Source: Sinohyriopsis cumingii (Eukaryota; Mollusca; Bivalvia; Unionida; Unionidae). Taken from it: 64,000 nt of DNA. The notes below the pieces were generated by a model. That model ran no database searches and was not told where the DNA came from. It saw only the letters and a list, made by a program, of their open reading frames with translations. Positions 1-11,238 of the stretch are shown piece after piece (the stretch's first letter is position 1; every line of letters starts with the position of its first letter). The stretch covers positions 92,205 through 156,204 of the forward strand of contig JAPYKE020000556.1 in assembly GCA_028554795.2 (NCBI GenBank), read 5' to 3'. A program made the translations under genes and the position numbers.

Positions 1-788
1 AAGGTGTCGAGAGGTGCATTTCTGATGTCAGATCATGGATGACATGTCGCAGATGAATGATGATAAAACTGAGGCCACTGTGATCACAATACAAAGACTT
101 TCTCATTTACATCCTGTACCTCAGACAATAAATATCAGCAATACCAACATTAAATATAATACAATCAGTACGAAACCTAGGAGTTACTCTGGACAGTACT
201 CTCACATTACACCAACATGTCATGAACATATGGAAGGCTGCATATCTTGAGCTGGGACATATCAGTTCCATTCGCAAATATCTTTCAGTTGATGCCACCA
301 AAACAATGTTGTGTTCATTAGTACTTTCAAGACTGGACTATTGTAGTTCAATTTTGTCTAGTTCATCTCAATATTTACTCCAGAAACTTCAGAAAGTTCA
401 AAACACAGCTGCTCGGATCATACTTAGAGTACCACGATCAGAGCACACCTGCCCGCTGCTCTGTACCCTACACTGGCTATGCAATCGATCCAGAATCAAG
501 CACAAAATTTGTTCTCTGTGCTACGTTTCACTGACGGACTCCAGTCCAACATAGCTATCCGACCTCACCCACGTGTACACACCAGCAAGATACTTACAAT
601 CCTCTTCTGACAATCGTATACTCATTATTCCCACTATGAAAACAAAGTCATATGGACAGGGTTCTTTTGCATACCAGCGCCCAGCAACGTGGAATGAATT
701 GCCCACTGAACTTAGACACAAAGACACAGTGATCCCATTCAAGAGATCTCTTAAAACTCACTTATTTCGACTGCAAGAACAAACTTAA
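1..788 (+). pseudogene. Element A polyprotein C-terminus, decayed (P0)
   Basis: This part lies downstream of the YADD motif. A small open frame at 35-250 begins after the TGA at 54-56 of the upstream frame. The main frame resumes before 222 and reads through the family-typical segments YCSSILSSS, LQKVQNTAARIILR and TLHWL to a TAG at 552-554. In the same frame it continues through SYGQGSFAYQRPATWNELP to the natural TAA at 786. The same defects sit at equivalent positions in P1-P5. Confidence 0.87.
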
Positions 789-957
789 AGACATAATGTT
801 TCCTACCTTAAATATTTTCAGCCTTTTTTTAATGTTTACTAATTTCATGGTGTTTGTTTTTGTAATCATATCATTATATATCTTTTTATGTTATAGGTGT
901 TGTCTAATGTTGTAAAGCGTTTAGAGCTTCTAAAGATTAGGCGCTATACAAAGTCCA

Positions 958-958
<1 letters not shown>

Positions 959-1003
<45 letters not shown>
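959..1003 (+). repeat. (ATT)15 microsatellite tail, P0
   Basis: Fifteen ATT units form the 3' tail of element A. Non-LTR elements of this type end in short tandem repeats made during target-primed reverse transcription. Confidence 0.97.
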
Positions 1004-1009
1004 TATAGT

Positions 1010-1690
1010 GACCTCTTTCAAAAGAGTGTATTATTTAACCTTTCAGTCTCAAGATGGTAAGACTTCTTGTGTCAGCGGTGTGTCATATCAAGGAGAGTAT
1101 GGATATGTAGATTATAGATGTATAGAGTGAATTGAAAAACTGGGAGAGATAGGCTTTTATGTTGATCTGAACCCAAACTTGTATCCTGAATTGTAAAGAT
1201 TTCGCACACTGAAACAAACGTTTGCCAACAAGACTATAGTCAAAAGATAATCTAAGAGGCCCCATTGTATAACTCAGTCCTTTGTTCAAATCTGTCTTCT
1301 TCAGGGCAGCTATGTTCTATGTGTCAATAAGGTCTGTACCATGAGCACCAAGAATTGGGAAGTTTTATTGGATCTCTTGAGTATTACATCGCCAAGGGAA
1401 AGATTATATTCAAACAGGGACTCTAGAAGAATGTCAATACATTCTTGGAAGCAATGAAGGTTGTCATCTGCAGGGAGATAAGCACTAAAATGCGAAAAGC
1501 GGACTTAAAAAATGTCAATCTAAGTTACCACAGCCTAGCTGTTTGAGATAATATGCAAGAATTTTCTTGTACTGTACTGACACTCCTTTTGCGCCCTTAT
1601 GTATTAAAAATCATACTCACTATTATCTACTTTAGTCTCACACAAACAATTCAAATAGACAGTTTTAGTGTTGCATTTTGCCAGGAGTGC
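1010..1690 (-). pseudogene. Element B endonuclease, decayed (P0)
   Basis: On the minus strand this is the 5' half of element B, separated from its RT half by element A. The CETKVDNSEYDF segment (APE-type EN motif E-T-K) starts near 1640. It is followed after shifts by a YLPADDNLHCF-like segment (the 'YLPP' region of such endonucleases) and by ECIDIL and LGDVI segments near 1400-1460. Below that the frame continues in pieces to about 1100. Several frameshifts and stops are present. The identification rests on motif order and on the cleaner third copy at 22175-22558. Confidence 0.6.
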
Positions 1691-1808
1691 ACAAGGAATG
1701 TACTCATCGAATAAAACTGACTGCGTGTTTCAGGAAAGGCACAAAACTCCCTGTGCTGTACGGAGAAAGCAATTGTCATGCATTTATTGATGGGTGTGGG
1801 GACTATGA

Positions 1809-1836
1809 AGAACCACATAATTTTCAAGATCGACCA
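1809..1836. other. P-to-P recombination junction (P0/P1)
   Basis: Sequence left of this 28 bp segment follows the right edge of P (as at 16860-17009); sequence right of it follows the left edge of P as found after Q (22744 onward). The segment itself, starting 'agaaccacataa', is identical in both parents (17010-17037 and 22716-22743). An exchange here removes exactly one Q, 5,706 bp. Confidence 0.85.
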
Positions 1837-3639
1837 GCTACTTGCCGCTTGTTTCACTGTCCAGTTTCGACACACACTTCGCCCGAGACAATTATCCTAC
1901 CAACAGTGTCATCTGAAACACTTACAGTGCCAATGACCTGTTCAGTTCCAGTGACGCAGATTCCATTCGACTATAGTTCAATAATCTTGCGCCAGCAACA
2001 CAAGCAAGCCAAGATAGCGTCAGCCCCTGTGAGAGACTCATCGCCAGTCATAATGATTCAAATGTACTCTTTTTATGCCAAAGCCATTAAATATTACATA
2101 TACTGCTACAACTGCTTCGGTGCCAAGAACATTTGGGGTTTAGCCTTCTAATATAGTTAATATTACTCTTCATCCTATAGACAGTTTTTCATAGAGTGCC
2201 AATTATTCTATACATCACCGCCATTTCGACCTAAACAAATCTAAGTACCAACAATATAAATCGTCTGATTAGCCAACAATTTCTAAAAATATTCCCTCCA
2301 CCATCCCCACCAACTAAGAATTGCTTATCTTCACATATGCATCAACTAGGCCCTACTAGCCAAAACCGCAAAGCAGGTCTCAGACATTTTGGTTGTGATG
2401 TGGTGGCATCTCGAACAATGGAAGGCGTGCACTGTTTGATTCAAGTGCACATATTTCCTACAAACGTTCGTTTTCTAGATCGTGAAGGCTTAAATTTACT
2501 TCAACATCCTGTTTCTCAGATTTCGCAGTTGGCAGTGAGCATCATAGTGTCACATATTATGTCGAAATAAATTTACGAATAGGATGCATTCGTTGGTCTC
2601 ATGTCTGGTATGTCGTACCAGTTTGATATCATATATCGATCCTCAGTATCGAATTTTCCATTACGTACAAAAGCCTAAATGTTTGAGATAATATTCAAGA
2701 ATTGGCTTGTACCGTACTAACACCGCTTTTGCGACCATATGTATTATAGTCATACTCACTGTTATCTACTCTAGTGGGTTCTAATTACAATGAGATGACA
2801 AAAAACTGAGGAATGGAAAAGAGAGTTCAATAATAGGACAGAAATTAATATTAAATAACCATATTATTTCATGACTGCTTTCATTGTCATTGAGAATGCA
2901 TACAAAGTTAGTGTTATATGTCTGAAAATGTTATTTTTTAAAAAATATTTTGTACTTTGCGTTCTACAGTGGTTTGTTGTTCACCATCTCAACTTTCTGA
3001 ACGTAGAGTGTTCTTGGCATAGTGTAGCTTGTATAACCGTCGTTTGAGGTTTACAATGATTTTTCGGAATGGCTTAACTTGTGTTTAGATATATCAGTAA
3101 CTACTAGTAAATTAGTTGCACAGAGTGCGCAGGACATTATGACCATTCTGTTCCAAGTAAATAAATCCATTATCAGGCATTAGAATAAGAAAAAAACAAA
3201 ACTAGGCAAAGTTCACAACTTGCTTGCTTGTGAGTGAACAGCACATTATCAACATACTAACAAATCACTACCACTCAATATCATATTTGCTTATGTTTCG
3301 CATATTATGAGTGACAACGACCATGATCTACAATGTAATATTCTTTGCCATCGATATTGTAGTCATCATAGTTATTTTTGTAGCTTGTTTCACCGTATAA
3401 ATGTGAGTTTCTGACATGATAGTTACTTTACCTATCTGAAGCAGGTACTGGAACATCCCTTTTAATTGAACACTTTCATGTGTAATATCTTGAACGAAGG
3501 CTGGGTTTTTCTCAAATGAAATCTGCATTTTCTACAATTGCAAGCTTATCGGTAGGAATAGTTATCTTTACAATGATGTTTTCTTTATTTTTTTTTATTT
3601 TTTTTTTTGTTCAAACCAAATTTTTGAAGTGGTATTTGT
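1837..3639. other. P spacer, non-coding (P1)
   Basis: About 1.8 kb without a gene. It is AT-rich and homologous to the Q spacer in its first 1.15 kb. Near 2683 it has a second, shorter copy of a segment, beginning 'tgtttgagataatatt', that is also found in the endonuclease remnant near 1541. A T9-A-T11 run lies at 3588-3608. A minus-strand open frame of 66 codons at 3328-3528 has no recognised domain and is not called. Confidence 0.7.
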
Positions 3640-5021
3640 GAAGAATTCTGTATGTTCTTATACGTCTGGGATAAATTTCATTTGTTTCGTGCGGTCATTC
3701 CTGCAAAGAAAGGTATACATTCTCATTATAAAATAGTCTTTTACACAAGTTATTCTAAGGCGTATGACTTAATTCTGCAAAAAATTTCGTGTATCAATTT
3801 CAGGGACATTTCTGTTTGGGCCAATGGTCCACTTGAAATTGCTCTGTCTCTCTGATCTGTCTGTCTCCCTTGAAGATGACAATACAACTCTTGCTTTTAT
3901 TGACTTTTAAGATCCGTGCTGAAAAGTGGGATAACAAGCATTGATTGCAAAACTGGAAGGTATTGTAAGTTCACAGGGTGATATCATCAAGAAGAAATTG
4001 ATCTTACGGTTAACATATCATACCCGGTAGGGAAGCTTAGAAAGTGCACCGTCTTGACGGACACCTTACCTGATTGGTACAGGCTCAAATTTAGTGCCAT
4101 TAATAGTCACAGTTCTATAGATATCATACAATATCAAACCTCTTCATTATGTCCAAAAATACAGCATACACTTGATTCTAATTTCAGTTAGTCAAGATCG
4201 CTTTGTTTTACGCTAGATTATGCCGTTTATGGAACTCCCTTTTGTAAGCCCCGTTGCTGAGTATTATGAAATTTAACATTTTTGTTTTGTACTTTGCAAC
4301 AAGTCTAATATACACACACATTTCAAATAGTTTGTTCAATACGGGAGGTAAAATTACAGCTCTGTATTTGTAAGGGTTATGTTTACACTTTTGTCCTTCT
4401 TGATAGATTGCTACAATTTTGCTGACTTTCCACTCAGATTGTACATATTAGTTCCGCGCCGAAAATATTTGTAATAATTTCTGTCAGTTTTAAACCCGTA
4501 TCTTTTATGCTCGCACTCTATACCATATATCACTGGTGCTTCATCCCGCTTAAGTTGTATTATGGATGCTGCTATTTTTTAATGTAAAATTTGAAGTCTA
4601 CACGGAGGCTTTCCGATCGGTTCTTTATTCGTTGAAGGGCTAAGGAATAGAATGTTTCTTTGGGGTGCATAGGTTTTGAAATATTTGGCCAATACTGTTA
4701 GCTACCTCTTGTGCGTTGGATGCTGTTTCTCTATCAAATTTCAGTTCGAAAGATCTTTTAGAGATTTTGTTGTTTACAATAACATTTTCAAAAGTGTCTA
4801 ATATCTAACTGCTCCTTCATCTATATTATAAAACACGCTTTCGTCGTACTCATTAATGGCTTGCTCTTTATTTTTTTACATTCTCTCTTGGCATCCTTGC
4901 ATTGTTTGTAGTTGTAATCCATCTCCTTCTGAACTATATATCACTGTCATCTGTTTCATGAGCATCCTTTGAACAATTAGGCTTTGCTTGCAAAGAGATT
5001 GTCTTTCTAGAGATATTAGTT
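3640..5021 (-). pseudogene. Element B reverse transcriptase, decayed (P1)
   Basis: On the minus strand this stretch reads as a badly damaged non-LTR RT, with frames changing often. In protein order: an N-terminal charged region (around 4934-5134); a segment resembling the conserved DEAPxxxGI block before the palm (around 4540-4560); YAVFLDIMKRFDIV, matching RT motif A (4127-4168); GVRQDGA, matching the GVRQG motif (4045-4065); and a thumb-like segment with VNKSKSCIVIFKG followed by FKWTIG (around 3810-3905). The spacing between motif A and GVRQ is too short, so a deletion is likely. I did not find a clear YADD/FADD box. The clade is not assignable by eye. It is the 3' half of element B; the 5' half lies on the far side of element A at 8609-9289. 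Confidence 0.7.
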
Positions 5022-5226
5022 TCAAGATGGCCGTTATCGCTTAACCGGCATGAAGCAGCCGTTCCGCTTTTTGTGCCGTTTTCATGATATATGTGCTTGT
5101 TGCCTGTCTTCGTCTGCTTTATTGTGTTCATCATGTATTGACTGTTCAGTTCCTATGTGTTTCTTCATGTCCTTGTTTTGGAAACGAGAACCATTAGACT
5201 TGTTCTCAGCTGTCTTGCTCCACTGT

Positions 5227-8200
5227 TACAACTTCCTTTGTTTTCGAATACGTGATACTCGCCAGTCAACCCGTTTATGATATGATGGACCCTCATTAAT
5301 AGCTTTAAATGACCACTCCTTGGCTCTCCACACTACATTGTGGTCTAGACTAAACGAACTGGGACTATATTCATCATTACCTAAATGTAAACAAAAACGT
5401 TATTTCAAAGGAGGCCGGCGTAGAACAGGAAGAAGAATTCCAATTATCTCCTTTATGCCATTTCCGGCTCAACAATTTAAAAATTCGACCGTTAATTTAG
5501 ATAACCTAATTAAAATCCCTATCGTCAACCTTTGTGTCAACTATCCAAGAGATTTAAATCTTCAATGCCCAATCAGCAGGACCACCGGAAAAGCACACAT
5601 AAATAGTTAATTTTATCAACCACCAGAATATCGGCGTCTTTTTCCTGACAGAAACATGGTTATAAATATCAGTTGCGCGGATCTAACACCCACTGGTTAC
5701 TCCATCAAGTCGTTCCCACGTAAATCTCGCGGAGGTGGAATTGCTGTCATTACAAAGAACTCCATGATCAAACGTCTTAACCACACCACAACATTCATTT
5801 GCGAACACACATTGTTTGAATTAGTCCAAACCACACTCACATTGGAGCAAAGGTCAGTCCAATTTTGCTATCTATACCGCCCTCCTCCTAGTAGAAAAGA
5901 CAAGCTGACTGAATCCCTCTTTTTGGAGCAGTTTCCGAATCTCCTGGAGAATGGAAATTCGATAGGAGGCAACCTGATTATTCTTGGGAATTTCAGCTTT
6001 CACTTTGACTGTACCGGAAACCCAAACACATCAAAAGTCATAGATTCCATTATTGTTTTCAACCTCTAACAGCCAGTTAACTATTTATGTGCGCTTTTCC
6101 CATAAACATGGCCACATTTAAGACTGGATTCTTCATAGACCTGATGATAACATTCTACGGTCCTCCCTGGTATCTCATGAACTTGCATCAGATCACCTCT
6201 GCATTACTTGCCATCTTGACGTATCAGTCCCTAACCCTCCACCTTTATCTGCTACTAAGAGAAACCTCCGTATGATAAATAGAACCAAACTAATGCATGA
6301 CATCCAAGCAAACCTATCAACTTGCTTACCTCCTACAGCAGAACAATTCGATAACTGCCTGCGTTCATTGCTCAACAAACATGCCCCAGCTACCAAGTGC
6401 AGAGTATCAATTCAAAATTATTATCCATGGTATAACACTGTTCGGGACCAGCATCGCACTGCTAAAAGAGACCGCCGTAAAGCTGAGAGGCTTTGGCTTT
6501 CCACCAGACTCACTATTCTTAATAAAATCTATGAAGCCGCTAAGAAGAATGTCACAAATATAGTCCATGCAGCGAAATCAACCCACTACACTACTAAGAT
6601 CTTGGAAAGTTTCAGCTGCAAAGAGCTCTTCGAAATTATTAACAAGCTAATGTCAAAGGACAAAGGTACACAACTTCCAACTAGCTTCTCTCCAGTCGAC
6701 CTTCCGGACATGTTTGCAAATTTCTTCCGTGACAAAGTACAAACCATTGGAGATAATATTGACACCACAATATTAATTGACTCGTCGTCACCATACAGTT
6801 GGGATACAGAGTTTGAGCGGCAACCATTAGCAGCATTTGAACCTGTCGCTATGGATTTCGTACGTACAATCCTGATGAAGAGTTCACCAAAGTCATGTGA
6901 ACTTGATCCAATTCCAACATCACTGCTGTTTGAGTGCTTAGATTCAGTATTGGCTTCACTAACTGATGTTATTAATACCTCTCTCTCATCCGGGGAATTC
7001 CCATCATTTTTCAAGACTGCCATTGTAAAGCCTCTGCTGAAGAAACCAACACTCGCCAATAACGATTTAAAGAACTACCGCCCAGTTTCTAATCTCCCAT
7101 TCATATCAAAAATCTTAGAAAAGGTTGTTCTATCCCAGCATGTATCTCATCTGAATTCAAACAGTCTTTTTCAGCAATGTACAATCTGCATATCGCCCTT
7201 GCCACAGTGCTGAAACTAATCTTCTTAAAGTAGTTAATGACATTCTCTCTGCTTTGGATAGCGGAAAGATTACAGTCCTCACCCTCCTTGATTTGTCTGC
7301 AGCATTTGACACAATAGACCATGATATATTACTTCACCGTCTCCAGCATGTATTTGGCATTCATGATACAGCCTTACTGTGGTTCAAGACCTATTTGGTC
7401 AACAGGACACAAATTGTGTCTGCATGGAAAACACTCCAGCCCAGTTGTGGTGTTCCACTTGGACCTGTTCTCTTCATTCTTTACACTCAGCCGTTCTCAA
7501 GTGTCATAGATCATCATCCAGTGCCTCACCAATTGTATGCTGATGACACCCAAATATACAAATCTAGCCACCCAACTGAAGTTGATGCTACCATCCAAGG
7601 TGTCGAGAGGTGCATTTCTGATGTCAGATCATGGATGACATGTCGCAGATGAATGATGATAAAACTGAGGCCACTGTGATCACAATACAAAGACTTTCTC
7701 ATTTACATCCTGTACCTCAGACAATAAATATCAGCAATACCAACATTAAATATAATACAATCAGTACGAAACCTAGGAGTTACTCTGGACAGTACTCTCA
7801 CATTACACCAACATGTCATGAACATATGGAAGGCTGCATATCTTGAGCTGGGACATATCAGTTCCATTCGCAAATATCTTTCAGTTGATGCCACCAAAAC
7901 AATGTTGTGTTCATTAGTACTTTCAAGACTGGACTATTGTAGTTCAATTTTGTCTAGTTCATCTCAATATTTACTCCAGAAACTTCAGAAAGTTCAAAAC
8001 ACAGCTGCTCGGATCATACTTAGAGTACCACGATCAGAGCACACCTGCCCGCTGCTCTGTACCCTACACTGGCTATGCAATCGATCCAGAATCAAGCACA
8101 AAATTTGTTCTCTGTGCTACGTTTCACTGACGGACTCCAGTCCAACATAGCTATCCGACCTCACCCACGTGTACACACCAGCAAGATACTTACAATCCTC

Positions 8201-8384
8201 TTCTGACAATCGTATACTCATTATTCCCACTATGAAAACAAAGTCATATGGACAGGGTTCTTTTGCATACCAGCGCCCAGCAACGTGGAATGAATTGCCC
8301 ACTGAACTTAGACACAAAGACACAGTGATCCCATTCAAGAGATCTCTTAAAACTCACTTATTTCGACTGCAAGAACAAACTTAA
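5227..8384 (+). pseudogene. Element A endonuclease-reverse transcriptase polyprotein, decayed (P1)
   Basis: In life this protein nicks target DNA with an APE-type endonuclease and copies its RNA by target-primed reverse transcription. Visible in order: an Arg-rich patch GGRRRTGRR (5410-5436); EN motif TETW (5648-5659); RGGGIAV (5728-5748); a degraded GDFN motif reading GNFSFH (5986-6003); EN motif SDH (6188-6196); RT block NYRPVSNLPF (7073-7102); LLDLSAAFD (7284-7310); GVPLGPVLF (7449-7475); YADD (7536-7547); and the CR1/L2-type C-terminal region to a TAA at 8382. Damage: TGA at 5278, TAA at 5608, two shifts around TETW, TAA at 6067, a one-base insertion near 7181, TGA at 7650, a shift between about 7640 and 7780, and TAG at 8148. 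The sequence from about 6170 to 7213 is one long open stretch. The start is approximate because the N-terminus is decayed. Confidence 0.88.
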
Positions 8385-8553
8385 AGACATAATGTTTCCT
8401 ACCTTAAATATTTTCAGCCTTTTTTTAATGTTTACTAATTTCATGGTGTTTGTTTTTGTAATCATATCATTATATATCTTTTTATGTTATAGGTGTTGTC
8501 TAATGTTGTAAAGCGTTTAGAGCTTCTAAAGATTAGGCGCTATACAAAGTCCA

Positions 8554-8554
<1 letters not shown>

Positions 8555-8602
<48 letters not shown>
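8555..8602 (+). repeat. (ATT)16 microsatellite tail, P1
   Basis: Sixteen ATT units, one more than P0. Confidence 0.97.
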
Positions 8603-8608
8603 TATAGT

Positions 8609-9289
8609 GACCTCTTTCAAAAGAGTGTATTATTTAACCTTTCAGTCTCAAGATGGTAAGACTTCTTGTGTCAGCGGTGTGTCATATCAAGGAGAGTATG
8701 GATATGTAGATTATAGATGTATAGAGTGAATTGAAAAACTGGGAGAGATAGGCTTTTATGTTGATCTGAACCCAAACTTGTATCCTGAATTGTAAAGATT
8801 TCGCACACTGAAACAAACGTTTGCCAACAAGACTATAGTCAAAAGATAATTTAAGAGGCCCCATTGTATAACTCAGTCCTTTGTTCAAATCTGTCTTCTT
8901 CAGGGCAGCTATGTTCTATGTGTCAATAAGGTCTGTACCATGAGCACCAAGAATTGGGAAGTTTTATTGGATCTCTTGAGTATTACATCGCCAAGGGAAA
9001 GATTATATTCAAACAGGGACTCTAGAAGAATGTCAATACATTCTTGGAAGCAATGAAGGTTGTCATCTGCAGGGAGATAAGCACTAAAATGCGAAAAGCG
9101 GACTTAAAAAATGTCAATCTAAGTTACCACAGCCTAGCTGTTTGAGATAATATGCAAGAATTTTCTTGTACTGTACTGACACTCCTTTTGCGCCCTTATG
9201 TATTAAAAATCATACTCACTATTATCTACTTTAGTCTCACACAAACAATTCAAATAGACAGTTTTAGTGTTGCATTTTGCCAGGAGTGC
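8609..9289 (-). pseudogene. Element B endonuclease, decayed (P1)
   Basis: Same remnant as in P0. It has 'aatttaagaggc' near 8850, the common state. Confidence 0.6.
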
Positions 9290-9407
9290 ACAAGGAATGT
9301 ACTCATCGAATAAAACTGACTGCGTGTTTCAGGAAAGGCACAAAACTCCCTGTGCTGTACGGAGAAAGCAATTGTCATGCATTTATTGATGGGTGTGGGG
9401 ACTATGA

Positions 9408-9435
9408 AGAACCACATAATTTTCAAGATCGACCA
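9408..9435. other. P-to-P recombination junction (P1/P2)
   Basis: Same chimeric junction as at 1809. Finding it twice, identically, suggests one exchange followed by amplification rather than two independent events. Confidence 0.85.
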
Positions 9436-11238
9436 GCTACTTGCCGCTTGTTTCACTGTCCAGTTTCGACACACACTTCGCCCGAGACAATTATCCTACC
9501 AACAGTGTCATCTGAAACACTTACAGTGCCAATGACCTGTTCAGTTCCAGTGACGCAGATTCCATTCGACTATAGTTCAATAATCTTGCGCCAGCAACAC
9601 AAGCAAGCCAAGATAGCGTCAGCCCCTGTGAGAGACTCATCGCCAGTCATAATGATTCAAATGTACTCTTTTTATGGCAAAGCCATTAAATATTACATAT
9701 ACTGCTACAACTGCTTCGGTGCCAAGAACATTTGGGGTTTAGCCTTCTAATATAGTTAATATTACTCTTCATCCTATAGACAGTTTTTCATAGAGTGCCA
9801 ATTATTCTATACATCACCGCCATTTCGACCTAAACAAATCTAAGTACCAACAATATAAATCGTCTGATTAGCCAACAATTTCTAAAAATATTCCCTCCAC
9901 CATCCCCACCAACTAAGAATTGCTTATCTTCACATATGCATCAACTAGGCCCTACTAGCCAAAACCGCAAAGCAGGTCTCAGACATTTTGGTTGTGATGT
10001 GGTGGCATCTCGAACAATGGAAGGCGTGCACTGTTTGATTCAAGTGCACATATTTCCTACAAACGTTCGTTTTCTAGATCGTGAAGGCTTAAATTTACTT
10101 CAACATCCTGTTTCTCAGATTTCGCAGTTGGCAGTGAGCATCATAGTGTCACATATTATGTCGAAATAAATTTACGAATAGGATGCATTCGTTGGTCTCA
10201 TGTCTGGTATGTCGTACCAGTTTGATATCATATATCGATCCTCAGTATCGAATTTTCCATTACGTACAAAAGCCTAAATGTTTGAGATAATATTCAAGAA
10301 TTGGCTTGTACCGTACTAACACCGCTTTTGCGACCATATGTATTATAGTCATACTCACTGTTATCTACTCTAGTGGGTTCTAATTACAATGAGATGACAA
10401 AAAACTGAGGAATGGAAAAGAGAGTTCAATAATAGGACAGAAATTAATATTAAATAACCATATTATTTCATGACTGCTTTCATTGTCATTGAGAATGCAT
10501 ACAAAGTTAGTGTTATATGTCTGAAAATGTTATTTTTTAAAAAATATTTTGTACTTTGCGTTCTACAGTGGTTTGTTGTTCACCATCTCAACTTTCTGAA
10601 CGTAGAGTGTTCTTGGCATAGTGTAGCTTGTATAACCGTCGTTTGAGGTTTACAATGATTTTTCGGAATGGCTTAACTTGTGTTTAGATATATCAGTAAC
10701 TACTAGTAAATTAGTTGCACAGAGTGCGCAGGACATTATGACCATTCTGTTCCAAGTAAATAAATCCATTATCAGGCATTAGAATAAGAAAAAAACAAAA
10801 CTAGGCAAAGTTCACAACTTGCTTGCTTGTGAGTGAACAGCACATTATCAACATACTAACAAATCACTACCACTCAATATCATATTTGCTTATGTTTCGC
10901 ATATTATGAGTGACAACGACCATGATCTACAATGTAATATTCTTTGCCATCGATATTGTAGTCATCATAGTTATTTTTGTAGCTTGTTTCACCGTATAAA
11001 TGTGAGTTTCTGACATGATAGTTACTTTACCTATCTGAAGCAGGTACTGGAACATCCCTTTTAATTGAACACTTTCATGTGTAATATCTTGAACGAAGGC
11101 TGGGTTTTTCTCAAATGAAATCTGCATTTTCTACAATTGCAAGCTTATCGGTAGGAATAGTTATCTTTACAATGATGTTTTCTTTATTTTTTTTTATTTT
11201 TTTTTTTGTTCAAACCAAATTTTTGAAGTGGTATTTGT
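9436..11238. other. P spacer, non-coding (P2)
   Basis: Same content as the P1 spacer; T9-A-T11 run near 11187-11207. Confidence 0.7.

Larger units (their letters stand above)
1..1003 (+). mobile_element. Element A, 3' end only (P0)
   Basis: This is the last kilobase of a CR1/L2-like element, cut by the window start. It holds the C-terminal part of the polyprotein, the 3' UTR with 'aggcgctatacaaag', and the (ATT)15 tail at 959-1003. Confidence 0.9.
1..1808. repeat. Monomer P0, right part only
   Basis: Position 1 corresponds to position 7597 of P1, just after the YADD motif of the element A reverse transcriptase. The fragment holds the 3' end of element A, its (ATT)15 tail and the minus-strand endonuclease remnant of element B. 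It passes directly into another P monomer at the 28 bp junction beginning at 1809. A private base is the C in 'aatctaagaggc' near 1250, where all other P copies have T. Confidence 0.93.
5022..8602 (+). mobile_element. CR1/L2-like non-LTR retrotransposon (element A), P1 copy
   Basis: This 3.58 kb element has one recognisable ORF, an EN-RT polyprotein, followed by about 170 bp of 3' UTR and an (ATT)16 tail. The 3' end, a short GC-containing stretch 'aggcgctatacaaag' directly before (ATT)n, is typical of CR1/L2-type elements. Both edges come from comparison with monomer Q, which carries the same flanks joined without the element near 20335. Homology on the left stops near 5020 and resumes at 'tatagtgacctctttcaaaag' after the tail. 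No ORF1 was found and only about 200 bp precede the ORF, so the copy is probably 5'-truncated. The exact 5' edge could be off by about 10 bp. Inactive. Confidence 0.88.
1809..9407. repeat. Monomer P1 (7,599 bp)
   Basis: This is the first complete P monomer, counted from one 28 bp junction to the next. Private variants include C in 'tatgccaaagcc' near 2078 (G elsewhere) and ACT (Thr) instead of AGT (Ser) near 6439 in element A. It shares 'gtgctgaaaagtgg' near 3917 and an 11-T run with P2. It is followed directly by another P with no Q between. Confidence 0.93.

Noticed and set aside
897-1130. Small protein with a poly-leucine stretch
   Set aside because: The leucines are just (TTA)n reading of the microsatellite tail, and the frame spans the junction of element A with its flank.
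3328-3528. Minus-strand 66-codon open frame in the P spacer as a gene
   Set aside because: No domain, no conserved counterpart in Q, and the length is ordinary for AT-rich non-coding DNA.
6586-7059. Minus-strand 157-codon frame repeated in each P
   Set aside because: It lies exactly antisense to the longest open part of the element A polyprotein, so it is a shadow frame.
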